NCBI GenBank assembly: GCA_013696275.1
Contig: JACCYW010000341.1
Location: forward strand, 1-7,165
Direction: 5' to 3'
DNA length: 7,165 nt
Origin: Chloroflexota bacterium
GTDB taxonomy: Bacteria > Chloroflexota > Limnocylindria > Limnocylindrales > CSP1-4
This document shows positions 1 through 6,368 of the stretch, one piece after another (within the stretch, counting starts at the first letter, position 1; each line of letters opens with the position of its first letter). Both the position numbers and the translations under genes were made by a program. The notes beneath the pieces were generated by a model. The model worked only from the letters and a program-made list of their open reading frames with translations. It did no database searches and was not told the origin of the DNA.

Positions 1-904
1 GGATGCGGATGCCGTTGTGGTGGAACTCGTCGCCCAGGTGCAAGCCGATCGCGTCACCCTGGTAGAAGGAAACGGCCACTACAGTGCCGCGCCGGCGCAC
101 CACCCGGATGGCCTCGTTGAGGGCGGCCGCAGAGCCGGTGCACTCCCAGGCGACGGGGACACCCTCCGAGCCATGGATGGACTTGATGGTGACCGCGACA
201 TCGACGGACAGGGCATCGACGGTCGCAAAGCCGAGCCCCTTGGCGATGGCTATCCGGCTGGCCAACCGATCGACCACGTAGACCGACGACGCCCCGGCGG
301 CGCGTACGAATTGGGCGGTCAGCAGACCGACCGGACCCGCTCCGAACCCGACCGCGGGTCGCCCCGCCTGTTCGCCCTCGCCGTACGCAACAGCGTTCGC
401 GCATATCGGAGCCATCTGCCCCAAGTCGACACCATCGTCCCAGCTCATCTCGTCCGGTAGCCGCTGAGCGACAGCCCGGGCGGCGTCCATCACGGTGTAC
501 TCGGTATGGCTCCAGTTCCCGTAGATGCGATCACCGACGCGCACGTGCGGCACCCGACTCTCGACGACCTGGCCAGCTGCCCGGTAGCCGAACGACATTG
601 GCAGTGGCAGGGCCGCGCCCGGCTGAAACAGCCTGAGCTGCGCATCCCAGGCCTTGGAGAGATAAGGGTTCGAGGCACCCTTGCCGTAGAACGTCATCTC
701 CGTGCCCGGGCTGATGGCCGATCGAACGGTCCGGATGAGGACCGCTCCGGATGGCACCGCCGGGAGTGGGAACTCGACGCAGGAGACTGCTCCGGTACGC
801 TCGATCTGGGCCGTTCGGCCGCCGATCTCACCTCGCTCGGCGCTGGCGACGATAGCCGGCTTGGGGGCGACCGGAGGCTTGGCATCAGTAGCCGGATCGG
901 TCAT
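1..904 (-). CDS. Zinc-type medium-chain dehydrogenase/reductase (bchC-like subgroup), 3' end off the window
   Basis: Medium-chain dehydrogenase/reductase, predicted to be a cytosolic NAD(P)-dependent alcohol/polyol-type oxidoreductase; the substrate is unknown. Reading from ATG 904, about 301 codons stay open to the left edge and no stop is reached, so the C-terminus is missing. The N-terminal GroES-like half carries SAISPGTE (residues 62-69), FGYRAAGQVVE (105-115) and VGDRIYG (123-129). The Rossmann half has GxGxxG at 188-193 (GAGPVG) and an acidic residue closing the second strand (VYVVD, D212), which favours NAD(H). SAISPGTE stands where many zinc alcohol dehydrogenases carry a catalytic Cys; this is typical of the subgroup related to bacteriochlorophyllide dehydrogenase BchC and distant threonine-dehydrogenase relatives. 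It follows the nitroreductase-family gene by 41 bp on the same strand, probably in one transcript. No clear ribosome-binding site precedes ATG 904. Family call is firm; the reaction is not. Confidence 0.88.
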   Translation of the reverse strand, partial: MTDPATDAKPPVAPKPAIVASAERGEIGGRTAQIERTGAVSCVEFPLPAVPSGAVLIRTVRSAISPGTEMTFYGKGASNPYLSKAWDAQLRLFQPGAALPLPMSFGYRAAGQVVESRVPHVRVGDRIYGNWSHTEYTVMDAARAVAQRLPDEMSWDDGVDLGQMAPICANAVAYGEGEQAGRPAVGFGAGPVGLLTAQFVRAAGASSVYVVDRLASRIAIAKGLGFATVDALSVDVAVTIKSIHGSEGVPVAWECTGSAAALNEAIRVVRRRGTVVAVSFYQGDAIGLHLGDEFHHNGIRI

Positions 905-945
905 CGCAGCGCGTATCGTAGCGGCAGAGACGATCCGCCTCGGAC

Positions 946-1377
946 TCAGGCCGCCTCAGCCAGACGCTCGAGGGTGATCATCGGTATGACCCGCTCGGTG
1001 CGTGCCTCGTACTCCTTGAAGCTGCTGTGCAGCTCAGCATGCTGGTCGTACATGCGCTGTCGCTGATCGGACGCAACGACGGTCGCGCGTGCCTGGAAGG
1101 TGTCCCCGTCAGCTTCGACCGTCACGACCGGGTTCTTGACCAGGTTGTGATACCAGGCTGGATGGGTCGGTGCGCCGTTCATCGACGCGCCGATGACGTA
1201 CCTGCCCTCCTCCCGCGAGAAGACGAGTGGTGTCGTGCGGGCTTCCCCCGTGCGAGCTCCGGTCGTCGTGAGGAGGAGGACTTGACGCCCTTGGAATGGG
1301 CCGGACGTCACCTTGCCGCTGTTCGTCCGTATGTCCTCGATCAAGGCCTGCGTCATCGCGTGCCAGTCCATGCCCAT
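946..1377 (-). CDS. Nitroreductase-family deazaflavin (F420)-dependent oxidoreductase, Ddn-like
   Basis: Small 143-residue protein of the deazaflavin-dependent nitroreductase family (Ddn/FDOR-type split beta-barrel). Known members use reduced F420, or bind flavins, to reduce quinones or nitro compounds. The family core is clear: LLLTTTGARTGEARTTPL (residues 34-51), a central strand RYVIGAS (59-65), and HPAWYHNLVKNP (72-83) followed by VTVEADGDTFQARA. Length is normal for the family. ATG 1377 is supported by a good Shine-Dalgarno AAGGTG (1390-1385) seven bases upstream, the only strong one in the window. It is the first gene of a leftward pair with the medium-chain dehydrogenase and is transcribed divergently from marR across a short operator region, so MarR control is likely. 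The physiological substrate cannot be read from the sequence. F420 use is inferred from the family and implies a host that makes F420. Confidence 0.9.
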   Translation of the reverse strand: MGMDWHAMTQALIEDIRTNSGKVTSGPFQGRQVLLLTTTGARTGEARTTPLVFSREEGRYVIGASMNGAPTHPAWYHNLVKNPVVTVEADGDTFQARATVVASDQRQRMYDQHAELHSSFKEYEARTERVIPMITLERLAEAA

Positions 1378-1384
1378 GAGTCAT

Positions 1385-1390
1385 CACCTT
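1385..1390 (-). promoter_or_regulatory. Shine-Dalgarno of the nitroreductase-family gene
   Basis: On the minus strand AAGGTG lies seven bases before ATG 1377, optimal spacing for a ribosome-binding site. It fixes that start codon. It also stands out because the other well-placed starts in the window lack such a motif. Confidence 0.7.
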
Positions 1391-1409
1391 CAATGAGTTC
1401 GGTTAGCGA

Positions 1410-1430
1410 ATGATACGGGTACGCTATCAT
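1410..1430. promoter_or_regulatory. Probable MarR operator overlapping two divergent -10 elements
   Basis: Inverted repeat ATGATA (1410-1415), nine-base spacer, TATCAT (1425-1430), with arm centres 15 bp apart, a usual geometry for a MarR dimer. Read rightward, TATCAT at 1425-1430 is a -10-like hexamer six bases before GTG 1437. Read leftward, the other arm is also TATCAT (1415-1410) and would start RNA near 1403, giving a short leader that contains the Shine-Dalgarno for ATG 1377. No good -35 is visible on either side. Autoregulation by the adjacent MarR is an inference from position and symmetry. Confidence 0.55.
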
Positions 1431-1436
1431 CGGTCG

Positions 1437-1946
1437 GTGAGCCCGTCAAGCCGAGCCCTGACCCGTCCGGCGTTCCTGATGGTCAAGCTGGGGGAGTGGA
1501 CGGCGGCGCGTTTCGTCGAGCGCCTGGCACCACTGGGTCTCCGACCACGGCATCTCGGCGCTATGCATCTGATCAGCGAACGGCCCCGATCCCAGCTCGA
1601 GTTGGCACAGACCATCCGCGTCGCTGCCAGCGTCGTGGTCGACATGATCGATGAGCTGGAGGCCATCGGAGCCGTTCGACGGAAGCCCGATCCGGCCGAC
1701 CGACGCCGCTTCTCCGTCGAGCTGACCGACCAGGGCAGGAACCTCTTGATGGCCGCCGACACCGTCTCGCGGGAGGTCGAGGCGGAACTCCTGGCCGGCC
1801 TGGACCCAACATTGCGGCGACCATTGACCCGGGCGCTGCGTGAGCTCGGCCGGAGCCGGGGCATCCTGAAGCCGACTCACCCGCCATCGCCGGTCCCGAC
1901 CTCCGACAGCCAGGCGTTTCCCTCTCGTCGAGCGGCGACCTCGTGA
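1437..1946 (+). CDS. MarR-family winged-helix transcriptional regulator
   Basis: A MarR-type DNA-binding regulator of 169 residues from GTG 1437; these act as dimers and usually release DNA on binding a small ligand. The helix-turn-helix region is about residues 50-83 (SQLELAQTIRVAASVVVDMIDELEAIGAVRR split over two helices), followed by the typical wing DPADRRRFSVELTDQG (85-100) and a C-terminal dimer helix (about 101-138). There is no cysteine, which argues against OhrR-like thiol sensing. A 30-residue Pro/Ser-rich tail follows the usual family end. ATG 1410 would add nine residues but lies inside the palindromic operator; GTG 1437 sits six bases after TATCAT, so I prefer 1437 and a leaderless message. 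The stop overlaps the GTG of the ThuA-like gene (GTGA), indicating translational coupling. Likely targets are its own operon and the divergent oxidoreductase pair. Confidence 0.9.
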   Translation: MSPSSRALTRPAFLMVKLGEWTAARFVERLAPLGLRPRHLGAMHLISERPRSQLELAQTIRVAASVVVDMIDELEAIGAVRRKPDPADRRRFSVELTDQGRNLLMAADTVSREVEAELLAGLDPTLRRPLTRALRELGRSRGILKPTHPPSPVPTSDSQAFPSRRAATS

Positions 1947-2785
1947 GAAAGCTGTCGCTCATAGCCGGCGCGCCGTCACATCCGGCGCGGATGCACGAAC
2001 ACCGCGCCGGGATGCTACTGCTGCAGCGGTGCCTGGGAGCAGTCGCTGGTCTGCAAGTCGATCTCCACGTCGATGGCTGGGTGAGATCCGATGCCGCCCT
2101 ACTCGAGGCTGATGCGATCGCCCTGTTCGCCGATGGCGGTCAGGCGCATCCCTTCCTGACTGGCAAGCGCCTGGCGGCGCTCGGCACGCGCGTGGCGGCG
2201 GGTATTGGCTTGGGCTGCATGCACTTCGCAGTCGACATCCCGGTCGAGCGTGGCGCGGCGGAGTTGAAGGCGTGGATCGGCGGTCACTACCAGGCCGGCG
2301 TCTCGTGCAATCCCATCTGGCTGGCTCGTTTCGACCAACTGCCGGAGCACCCCATCACGCGAGGCGTCCGGCCCTTCGAGACCAACGATGAGTGGTACTT
2401 CGCCATCCAGTTCGCTGACGGCTACGGTGGCACTGGCCCGACGTCGACGGCGGCCGGCACGTTCTGGCCCATCCTGTGCGCGACCCCTTCGAACGAGGTC
2501 CGCGCCGGGCCGTATGTCTATCCGAAGGGTCCCTATCCCCATATCCTCGCCCAGGCCGGTCGGCCAGAGATCGTGATGTGGGCCCTGGAGCGATCGGACG
2601 GTGGTCGCGCCTTCGGCCTCACCGGCGGCCACTTCCATGACAACTGGGCGAATGGCGACTTCCGGAAAGTCGTCTTGAATGCGCTGGTCTGGATCGCCGA
2701 CGCGACCGTCCCGCCGGACGGGGTCGCTTCGTCCCTGGCTCCGCATGAGCTCGACCAGGATCTCGACCCAGCAGGTCCTGCTTAG
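1943..2785 (+). CDS. ThuA-like domain protein
   Basis: A 280-residue protein of the ThuA family, which has a class I glutamine-amidotransferase-like fold. Members occur with sugar-catabolism genes, including keto-sugar metabolism, but their chemistry is poorly defined. The N-terminal LIAGAPSHPARMHEHRAG (6-23), the strand/turn ALFADGGQAHP, the GLGCMHFAVDIP segment after a strand, FETNDEWYF in the middle, and the C-terminal GGHFHDNWANGDFRKVVLNA (228-247) match the family order. Histidines in MHEH, GCMHF and GGHFHDN are the likely functional residues. No signal peptide is seen, so it should be cytosolic. Start is GTG 1943, four bases overlapping the marR stop, so translation is probably coupled and the two are co-regulated. 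The divergent medium-chain dehydrogenase is a plausible pathway partner because ThuA proteins and such dehydrogenases both act in polyol/keto-sugar pathways; this link is inference. Confidence 0.85.
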   Translation: MRKLSLIAGAPSHPARMHEHRAGMLLLQRCLGAVAGLQVDLHVDGWVRSDAALLEADAIALFADGGQAHPFLTGKRLAALGTRVAAGIGLGCMHFAVDIPVERGAAELKAWIGGHYQAGVSCNPIWLARFDQLPEHPITRGVRPFETNDEWYFAIQFADGYGGTGPTSTAAGTFWPILCATPSNEVRAGPYVYPKGPYPHILAQAGRPEIVMWALERSDGGRAFGLTGGHFHDNWANGDFRKVVLNALVWIADATVPPDGVASSLAPHELDQDLDPAGPA

Positions 2786-2789
2786 CCAT

Positions 2790-2807
2790 CGCCCACATCG
2801 ATGGGCG
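2790..2807 (+). terminator. Hairpin after the ThuA-like stop, possible terminator
   Basis: CGCCCA-CATCGA-TGGGCG forms a perfect six-base-pair stem beginning five bases after the TAG stop of the ThuA-like gene. An alternative stem CCATCG/CGATGG (2786-2804) uses the same bases. There is no U-tract, so it is only a weak candidate for termination or mRNA 3'-end protection. Confidence 0.25.
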
Positions 2808-2855
2808 GGTACGGAGGTCGCTCTACTGGGCTGGCGACCTGTGACCATCGGGCCG

Positions 2856-2884
2856 GTGGCAACGGCCTGCGCTGCGCTGACAAT
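2856..2884 (+). promoter_or_regulatory. Candidate promoter of the diguanylate cyclase gene
   Basis: GTGGCA (2856-2861, four of six to TTGACA), a 17-base spacer and GACAAT (2879-2884, four of six to TATAAT) lie upstream of GTG 2890, leaving five bases between the -10 hexamer and the start codon. No Shine-Dalgarno is present. This fits a leaderless transcript, as at the other rightward starts. TGACAAT here (2878-2884) is also one copy of the half-site repeated at 6380-6409, possibly by chance. Confidence 0.35.
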
Positions 2885-2889
2885 CGGTC

Positions 2890-4368
2890 GTGTCGATGAC
2901 CATCCCATTGCCGCGCCGACGACGGGCACGACCCGAGCGCCCTCCGCACGTCGCGCCCACGGCACGCGCCGAGGTAGGCGACGTACTGGTCTTCGAGCGT
3001 GCTCATGGCGGCTTCGCCCTGGTCGGCGGGACCGGTCGCGGGGCCGGCTGGGCGGGCGTCGTCGAACTCGAACTGGCGGACGATTCGGTCGTCGGACGTT
3101 CGTGGCGGCGAGGTACATCCGAACGTATCTCGGCCCGCCGAGCGGTACCCATCACCGGCCCCTACTACGCCCGCCATGCCGTCGCCGTACCGGTCGGCCA
3201 ACGCCATGTCGTCGTCCTGGGCGGAGACAAGCCGATCATGCTACGGGACGCTGAGCTGGTGAGTTTCGCGGCATCCGCAGTCGATGGCATCGACGGCATA
3301 CCAGCCAACAAGCTCCTCGCGGACGAGCTGGAACTCGTCCATGCCCTGCGCGCGCTGATGGATTACAGGCCGTTGACGATCCGCGAGACGGTCCGGCACA
3401 TCGCCACGGTCGCTGCGACGTCGTTGTCCTGCGAGGTCGCCCTGATCGGTGTCGAGCACGCCGGGCAAGTCCTGGTCGAGGGCATCGACCTGCGGACCAT
3501 GGGTCCGGCCGGCGGGCCGGACGGAGAACGCCATCTGACACTTGTCGCGCAGGCGGCCGCACCGTTGCTGGAACAGGCGGCGGCGGCTGATCCGGACGTC
3601 TTCGGAGTCGAAGTGGCGGCCCGACTGACCTTGCCGTTGGGCGGCGCGGCGGGTGCTGGAGCGCTTGCGCTCGGTCACGCCGTCGCCCGACCGCGCGGCT
3701 TCACCTCACTCTGCCAGCGCATCGCCCGAGCGATCGCCGAGGGCGCCGAACTCCTGGTCAGTCAAGCCCAGGCACGCGAGCAGCTGGCCAGCGAGCTCGA
3801 TCTGCTGGCCCGGCTGATCAGGACCGACTCGCTCACTGGCAGCGGCAACCGTCACGCCTGGGATGCCGAGGTCACAGCCTGGCGCGCCGCCGATGAGCGC
3901 AGCCCTGCCCACGTCTTGAGCTGTGATCTCGACGGCCTGAAAGAAGTGAATGACCGATTCGGGCACGCCGCCGGCGACGCCCTGATCTGCGGCGCCGCCA
4001 ACCTCCTGCGGTCGTCGGTCCGCGAGTGCGACCTGGTAGCGCGCGTGGGTGGTGATGAGTTCGTGGTGCTGCTGCGGGGAGCGGATGCGACAGTAGCCCG
4101 TCGGATCACTGCCCGGCTGCGGCGGGCCGAACGAGCGTGGCGAGTGACCGAGCACGCGCTGATGCCGCGCCTTTCGCTGGGCTTGGCCCGCGTCGCGGAC
4201 GGCGACCTCGAAGGGGCACGAGCCGCTGCCGACCGCTCGATGTACTCGAACAAGCGGCGCCGGCTGGCAGGGCCGACGGGGCACAGCGATAGACCCTGGA
4301 CCGATCGACGGACCCGCCCGAGACCCGATCGTCCGGCGCTACGACCAAGCCCGTCCCCGGTCGGCTAG
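2890..4368 (+). CDS. GAF-GAF-GGDEF diguanylate cyclase
   Basis: A 492-residue signalling protein predicted to make cyclic di-GMP from two GTP. No membrane segment or signal peptide is seen, so it is probably cytosolic. After an Arg/Pro-rich start come two GAF-like sensory regions (about 25-135 and 150-300), a short coiled linker (AQAREQLASELDLLARLIRTD) and the GGDEF domain (about 311-455). The catalytic parts look intact: DSLTG at 313-317, Mg-binding DLDGLKEVND starting at D346, FGHAAGD, and GGDEF itself at 387-391. The inhibitory I-site RxxD (R378-D381, RECD) sits exactly five residues before GGDEF, so product inhibition is expected. The last 35 or so residues are an Arg/Pro-rich, low-complexity tail. 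ATG 2896 is an alternative start. The ammonia-lyase-like gene follows closely on the same strand. The ligand of the GAF regions is unknown; they are recognised by general pattern only, whereas the GGDEF call is firm. Confidence 0.93.
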   Translation: MSMTIPLPRRRRARPERPPHVAPTARAEVGDVLVFERAHGGFALVGGTGRGAGWAGVVELELADDSVVGRSWRRGTSERISARRAVPITGPYYARHAVAVPVGQRHVVVLGGDKPIMLRDAELVSFAASAVDGIDGIPANKLLADELELVHALRALMDYRPLTIRETVRHIATVAATSLSCEVALIGVEHAGQVLVEGIDLRTMGPAGGPDGERHLTLVAQAAAPLLEQAAAADPDVFGVEVAARLTLPLGGAAGAGALALGHAVARPRGFTSLCQRIARAIAEGAELLVSQAQAREQLASELDLLARLIRTDSLTGSGNRHAWDAEVTAWRAADERSPAHVLSCDLDGLKEVNDRFGHAAGDALICGAANLLRSSVRECDLVARVGGDEFVVLLRGADATVARRITARLRRAERAWRVTEHALMPRLSLGLARVADGDLEGARAAADRSMYSNKRRRLAGPTGHSDRPWTDRRTRPRPDRPALRPSPSPVG

Positions 4369-4437
4369 TCGCCTTACTCGGCGAAGCTGGAGATGCTCAC
4401 GCGGTATACGCTGAGCGGCTGGATGGCTGGCAGGCCT

Positions 4438-4449
4438 TACGATCGAGCC
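4438..4449 (+). promoter_or_regulatory. -10-like element just before the lyase-like start
   Basis: TACGAT (4438-4443, TAnnnT type) lies six bases before ATG 4450, with no Shine-Dalgarno in between. This supports 4450 as a leaderless start rather than ATG 4393. No convincing -35 is found. A second AT-richer hexamer, TATACG at 4405-4410, could serve a different start site. Confidence 0.35.
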
Positions 4450-5883
4450 ATGGTCGTGCTCACCGGTCGGGACCTCACGCGGGCGGACGTGGCGAGGGTC
4501 GCCCGCAGCGGTGAGCGGGTCGCCATCCACCACGAGGCGATCAGCACCATGGCGAACAGCCGGGCCGTGGTCGAGCTATCCCTCGAGCGAGGCGATGCCG
4601 TCTATGGCCTGACGACCGGTGCCGGCGTCCTCAAACGAGCGTCGCTCGATGCGACGGCCGCGGCCACCTATGCCAACCGCATCATCCGCCAGCACCAGGT
4701 GGCCCTTGGCCCATCCGCGCCTCACGATGTGGTCCGGGCGATGATCCTTCGTCTGGCCAACGAGTTCGCCAGCGGCGTACCGGGCGTCCGACCCGAGCTC
4801 GCGCTGCATCTGGTCGAGGCACTGACGGCCGATACAGCAGCGCGCGTCCGCATCCTTGGATCGGTCGGCGAGGCCGACCTCGCCCAGGCGGCCGACCTGG
4901 CCATGGAGCTGTTCAGGGAGGTTCAGCTCGCCGCTGGTGAGGGCCTTGCCTTGCTCACCGGGAACGCCTTCGCGACCGGCTGGGCGGCGCTCGCGATGGA
5001 CGACGCGGCGACCCTGATAGCCACGATGGAGGCCGCCGGTGCCCTGAGCCTGGAGGCCATGGCGGCCGATCCCTCGATGCTCCATCGCTCGATCGCCGAG
5101 GTCCGGCCGTATCCCGGTCTGGCCTGGGCTGTGGGGCGGATGCATGCCCTGCTCGAGGGAAGCTTCCTGTGGGACCGGGGGCGCGCACGCAGCCTCCAGG
5201 ACCCGCTCACCTTCCGTGGCCTGCCGCAGCTACTTGGCGCCGTGCGTGACGCGTTCGATCATGCCGACGGAGTGCTGGCCATGGAGCTGAACGCCTCCCA
5301 GGGCAACCCCATCGTGGTGGCCGGTGAAGAGCGCCCCCTATCGGTCGCCAACTTCGAGATCCTGCCGCTCGCTGCCGCGCTCGACTACTTGAGGATCGTC
5401 CTGGCGAGCGTCCTGACGGCCTCTGCCGAGAGGATCGTCAAGCTGCTCGAAACGTCATGGTCAGGGCTGCCGACCGGACTCACGCCCAGTGGCGACCCGG
5501 CCGACCCGGGCCTGGGCTATCTGGGCATCGCGAGCCAGGCGCTATCGGCGGAGATCCGCCTGCTTGCTGCGCCCGTCTCCTTCGAGCTGGCCTCTACCGC
5601 CCATGCAGAGGGCATCGAAGACCGGATGACGATGGCACCCCTGGGCGCGCGACGCCTTGGTGAACAGGTCGCCCTGGGCCGAGAGCTGATCTGCCGCGAG
5701 CTGGTGGTGGCCGTTCAGGCGACGGAGCTTCGAGGTCTGCTTCCACTGGGTCGAGGGACGACGGCTGTGGCGGCCAGGGTCCGCGGCATCGTGCCTACAC
5801 TGGGCAGGGATGGATCCGTTCCAGCTGACCTGGAGCCGCTGAGCGAGGCCATCCGAGCCGGTCTCATCGCGACCGGCCCGTGA
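4450..5883 (+). CDS. Aromatic amino acid (histidine/phenylalanine) ammonia-lyase-fold protein lacking the MIO tripeptide
   Basis: Homologue of the HAL/PAL/TAL superfamily (477 residues from ATG 4450; ATG 4393 would add 19 N-terminal residues not typical of the family). Normal members remove ammonia from His, Phe or Tyr with an MIO electrophile built from Ala-Ser-Gly in GSVGASGDLAP. Here the same place reads GSVG-EAD-LAQ (137-146): the tripeptide is gone and the loop is one residue shorter. Other active-site positions differ from histidine ammonia-lyase: LLNG is LLTG (T170), QDPYSLR is QDPLTFR (L253, R256 kept), and TDNP is QGNP (284-287). Tyr52 (YGLTTGAG) and Glu390 (GIEDRMTMAP) are kept. About 23 residues are missing between DLA and EGLALL. 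The frame is open throughout and the fold motifs persist, so it is not obviously decaying. Canonical MIO lyase activity is unlikely; a binding role or other chemistry is possible. It lies 81 bp after the diguanylate cyclase and converges with the next gene. Confidence 0.88.
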   Translation: MVVLTGRDLTRADVARVARSGERVAIHHEAISTMANSRAVVELSLERGDAVYGLTTGAGVLKRASLDATAAATYANRIIRQHQVALGPSAPHDVVRAMILRLANEFASGVPGVRPELALHLVEALTADTAARVRILGSVGEADLAQAADLAMELFREVQLAAGEGLALLTGNAFATGWAALAMDDAATLIATMEAAGALSLEAMAADPSMLHRSIAEVRPYPGLAWAVGRMHALLEGSFLWDRGRARSLQDPLTFRGLPQLLGAVRDAFDHADGVLAMELNASQGNPIVVAGEERPLSVANFEILPLAAALDYLRIVLASVLTASAERIVKLLETSWSGLPTGLTPSGDPADPGLGYLGIASQALSAEIRLLAAPVSFELASTAHAEGIEDRMTMAPLGARRLGEQVALGRELICRELVVAVQATELRGLLPLGRGTTAVAARVRGIVPTLGRDGSVPADLEPLSEAIRAGLIATGP

Positions 5884-6362
5884 TCGGTCGTGGCCACGCC
5901 GGTCACTGGCCGGTCGTAAGGTTCGAAACGCAGGCTTGATCGACCGCGCGCCATGGTGACGCGCAGGAATTCGAGCCTGTACTCCTCATACATCTCCAGC
6001 ACGAGCATCACGGCTTCCCGGTGCCCCGGTCGGCCGCTGGCCTTCCGCGCCTCAGCCCGCGATGTCCACAGACAGAAGGACAGGCACTCGCGGTCGGCCG
6101 TGAGGGGGCCCCTGAAGTAGTGGACGAAGCCAGGTGATCGGGCCGCCTCGGCGTGGGCGCGGTCATCGTAGGCGGCAAGTCGGGCGTGATCGGCACCGGC
6201 CCGGACGATCGAGCGGAACGCCACCAGATACCACTCCCCTGGGTCGAGTCCGGGCGGGCAAGCAGACCAGTCGAACGCATGTGCGACCGGCAAGGTGGCG
6301 TAGTCGTCCGAGGCAGGCGCCACCCAGCCGAAGTCGGGCATGGAAGACGTGGCCTGGACCAT
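5715..6362 (-). CDS. Conserved-type hypothetical protein with antisense-overlapping C-terminal tail
   Basis: A 215-residue protein I cannot assign to a named family. It looks real: residues 10-151 form a compact, mixed-composition domain with DFGWVAP, FDWSACPPGLDPGEWYLVAFRS (split strand), FVHYFRGPL (79-87), LSFCLWTSRAEARKASGRPGHREAV (about 94-117) and EMYEEYRLEFLRV (123-135), ending FEPYDR. The SFCLWTSRAEA pattern with repeated strands and helices recalls small ferredoxin-like (antibiotic-biosynthesis monooxygenase-type) folds, but that is a guess. No signal peptide or membrane segment. ATG 6362 is backed by a good promoter six bases upstream and would be leaderless; ATG 6341 is an alternative. 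From about residue 160 the reading frame runs antisense to the lyase-like gene for 169 bp and becomes Arg/Ser/Pro-rich, so the tail may be a read-through extension after loss of an earlier stop. Control by the TGACAAT operator is likely. Confidence 0.8.
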   Translation of the reverse strand: MVQATSSMPDFGWVAPASDDYATLPVAHAFDWSACPPGLDPGEWYLVAFRSIVRAGADHARLAAYDDRAHAEAARSPGFVHYFRGPLTADRECLSFCLWTSRAEARKASGRPGHREAVMLVLEMYEEYRLEFLRVTMARGRSSLRFEPYDRPVTGVATTDHGPVAMRPARMASLSGSRSAGTDPSLPSVGTMPRTLAATAVVPRPSGSRPRSSVA

Positions 6363-6368
6363 GAGGGC

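Noticed and set aside
17..1066. Rightward frames over the first kilobase (17-460, 506-1066)
   Set aside because: They are shadows of the leftward medium-chain dehydrogenase, which shows clear family motifs on the other strand.
1410..1436. ATG 1410 as the marR start
   Set aside because: It lies within the inverted repeat and upstream of the expected transcription start; GTG 1437 fits the promoter better.
2099..3118. Leftward 339-codon frame
   Set aside because: It lies opposite the ThuA-like and diguanylate cyclase genes, is Arg-rich without family motifs, and reflects GC-rich antisense openness.
5905..5935. tRNA T-arm-like GGTTCGAAA
   Set aside because: No matching acceptor or anticodon arms; it is the complement of codons for FEPYD in the hypothetical gene.
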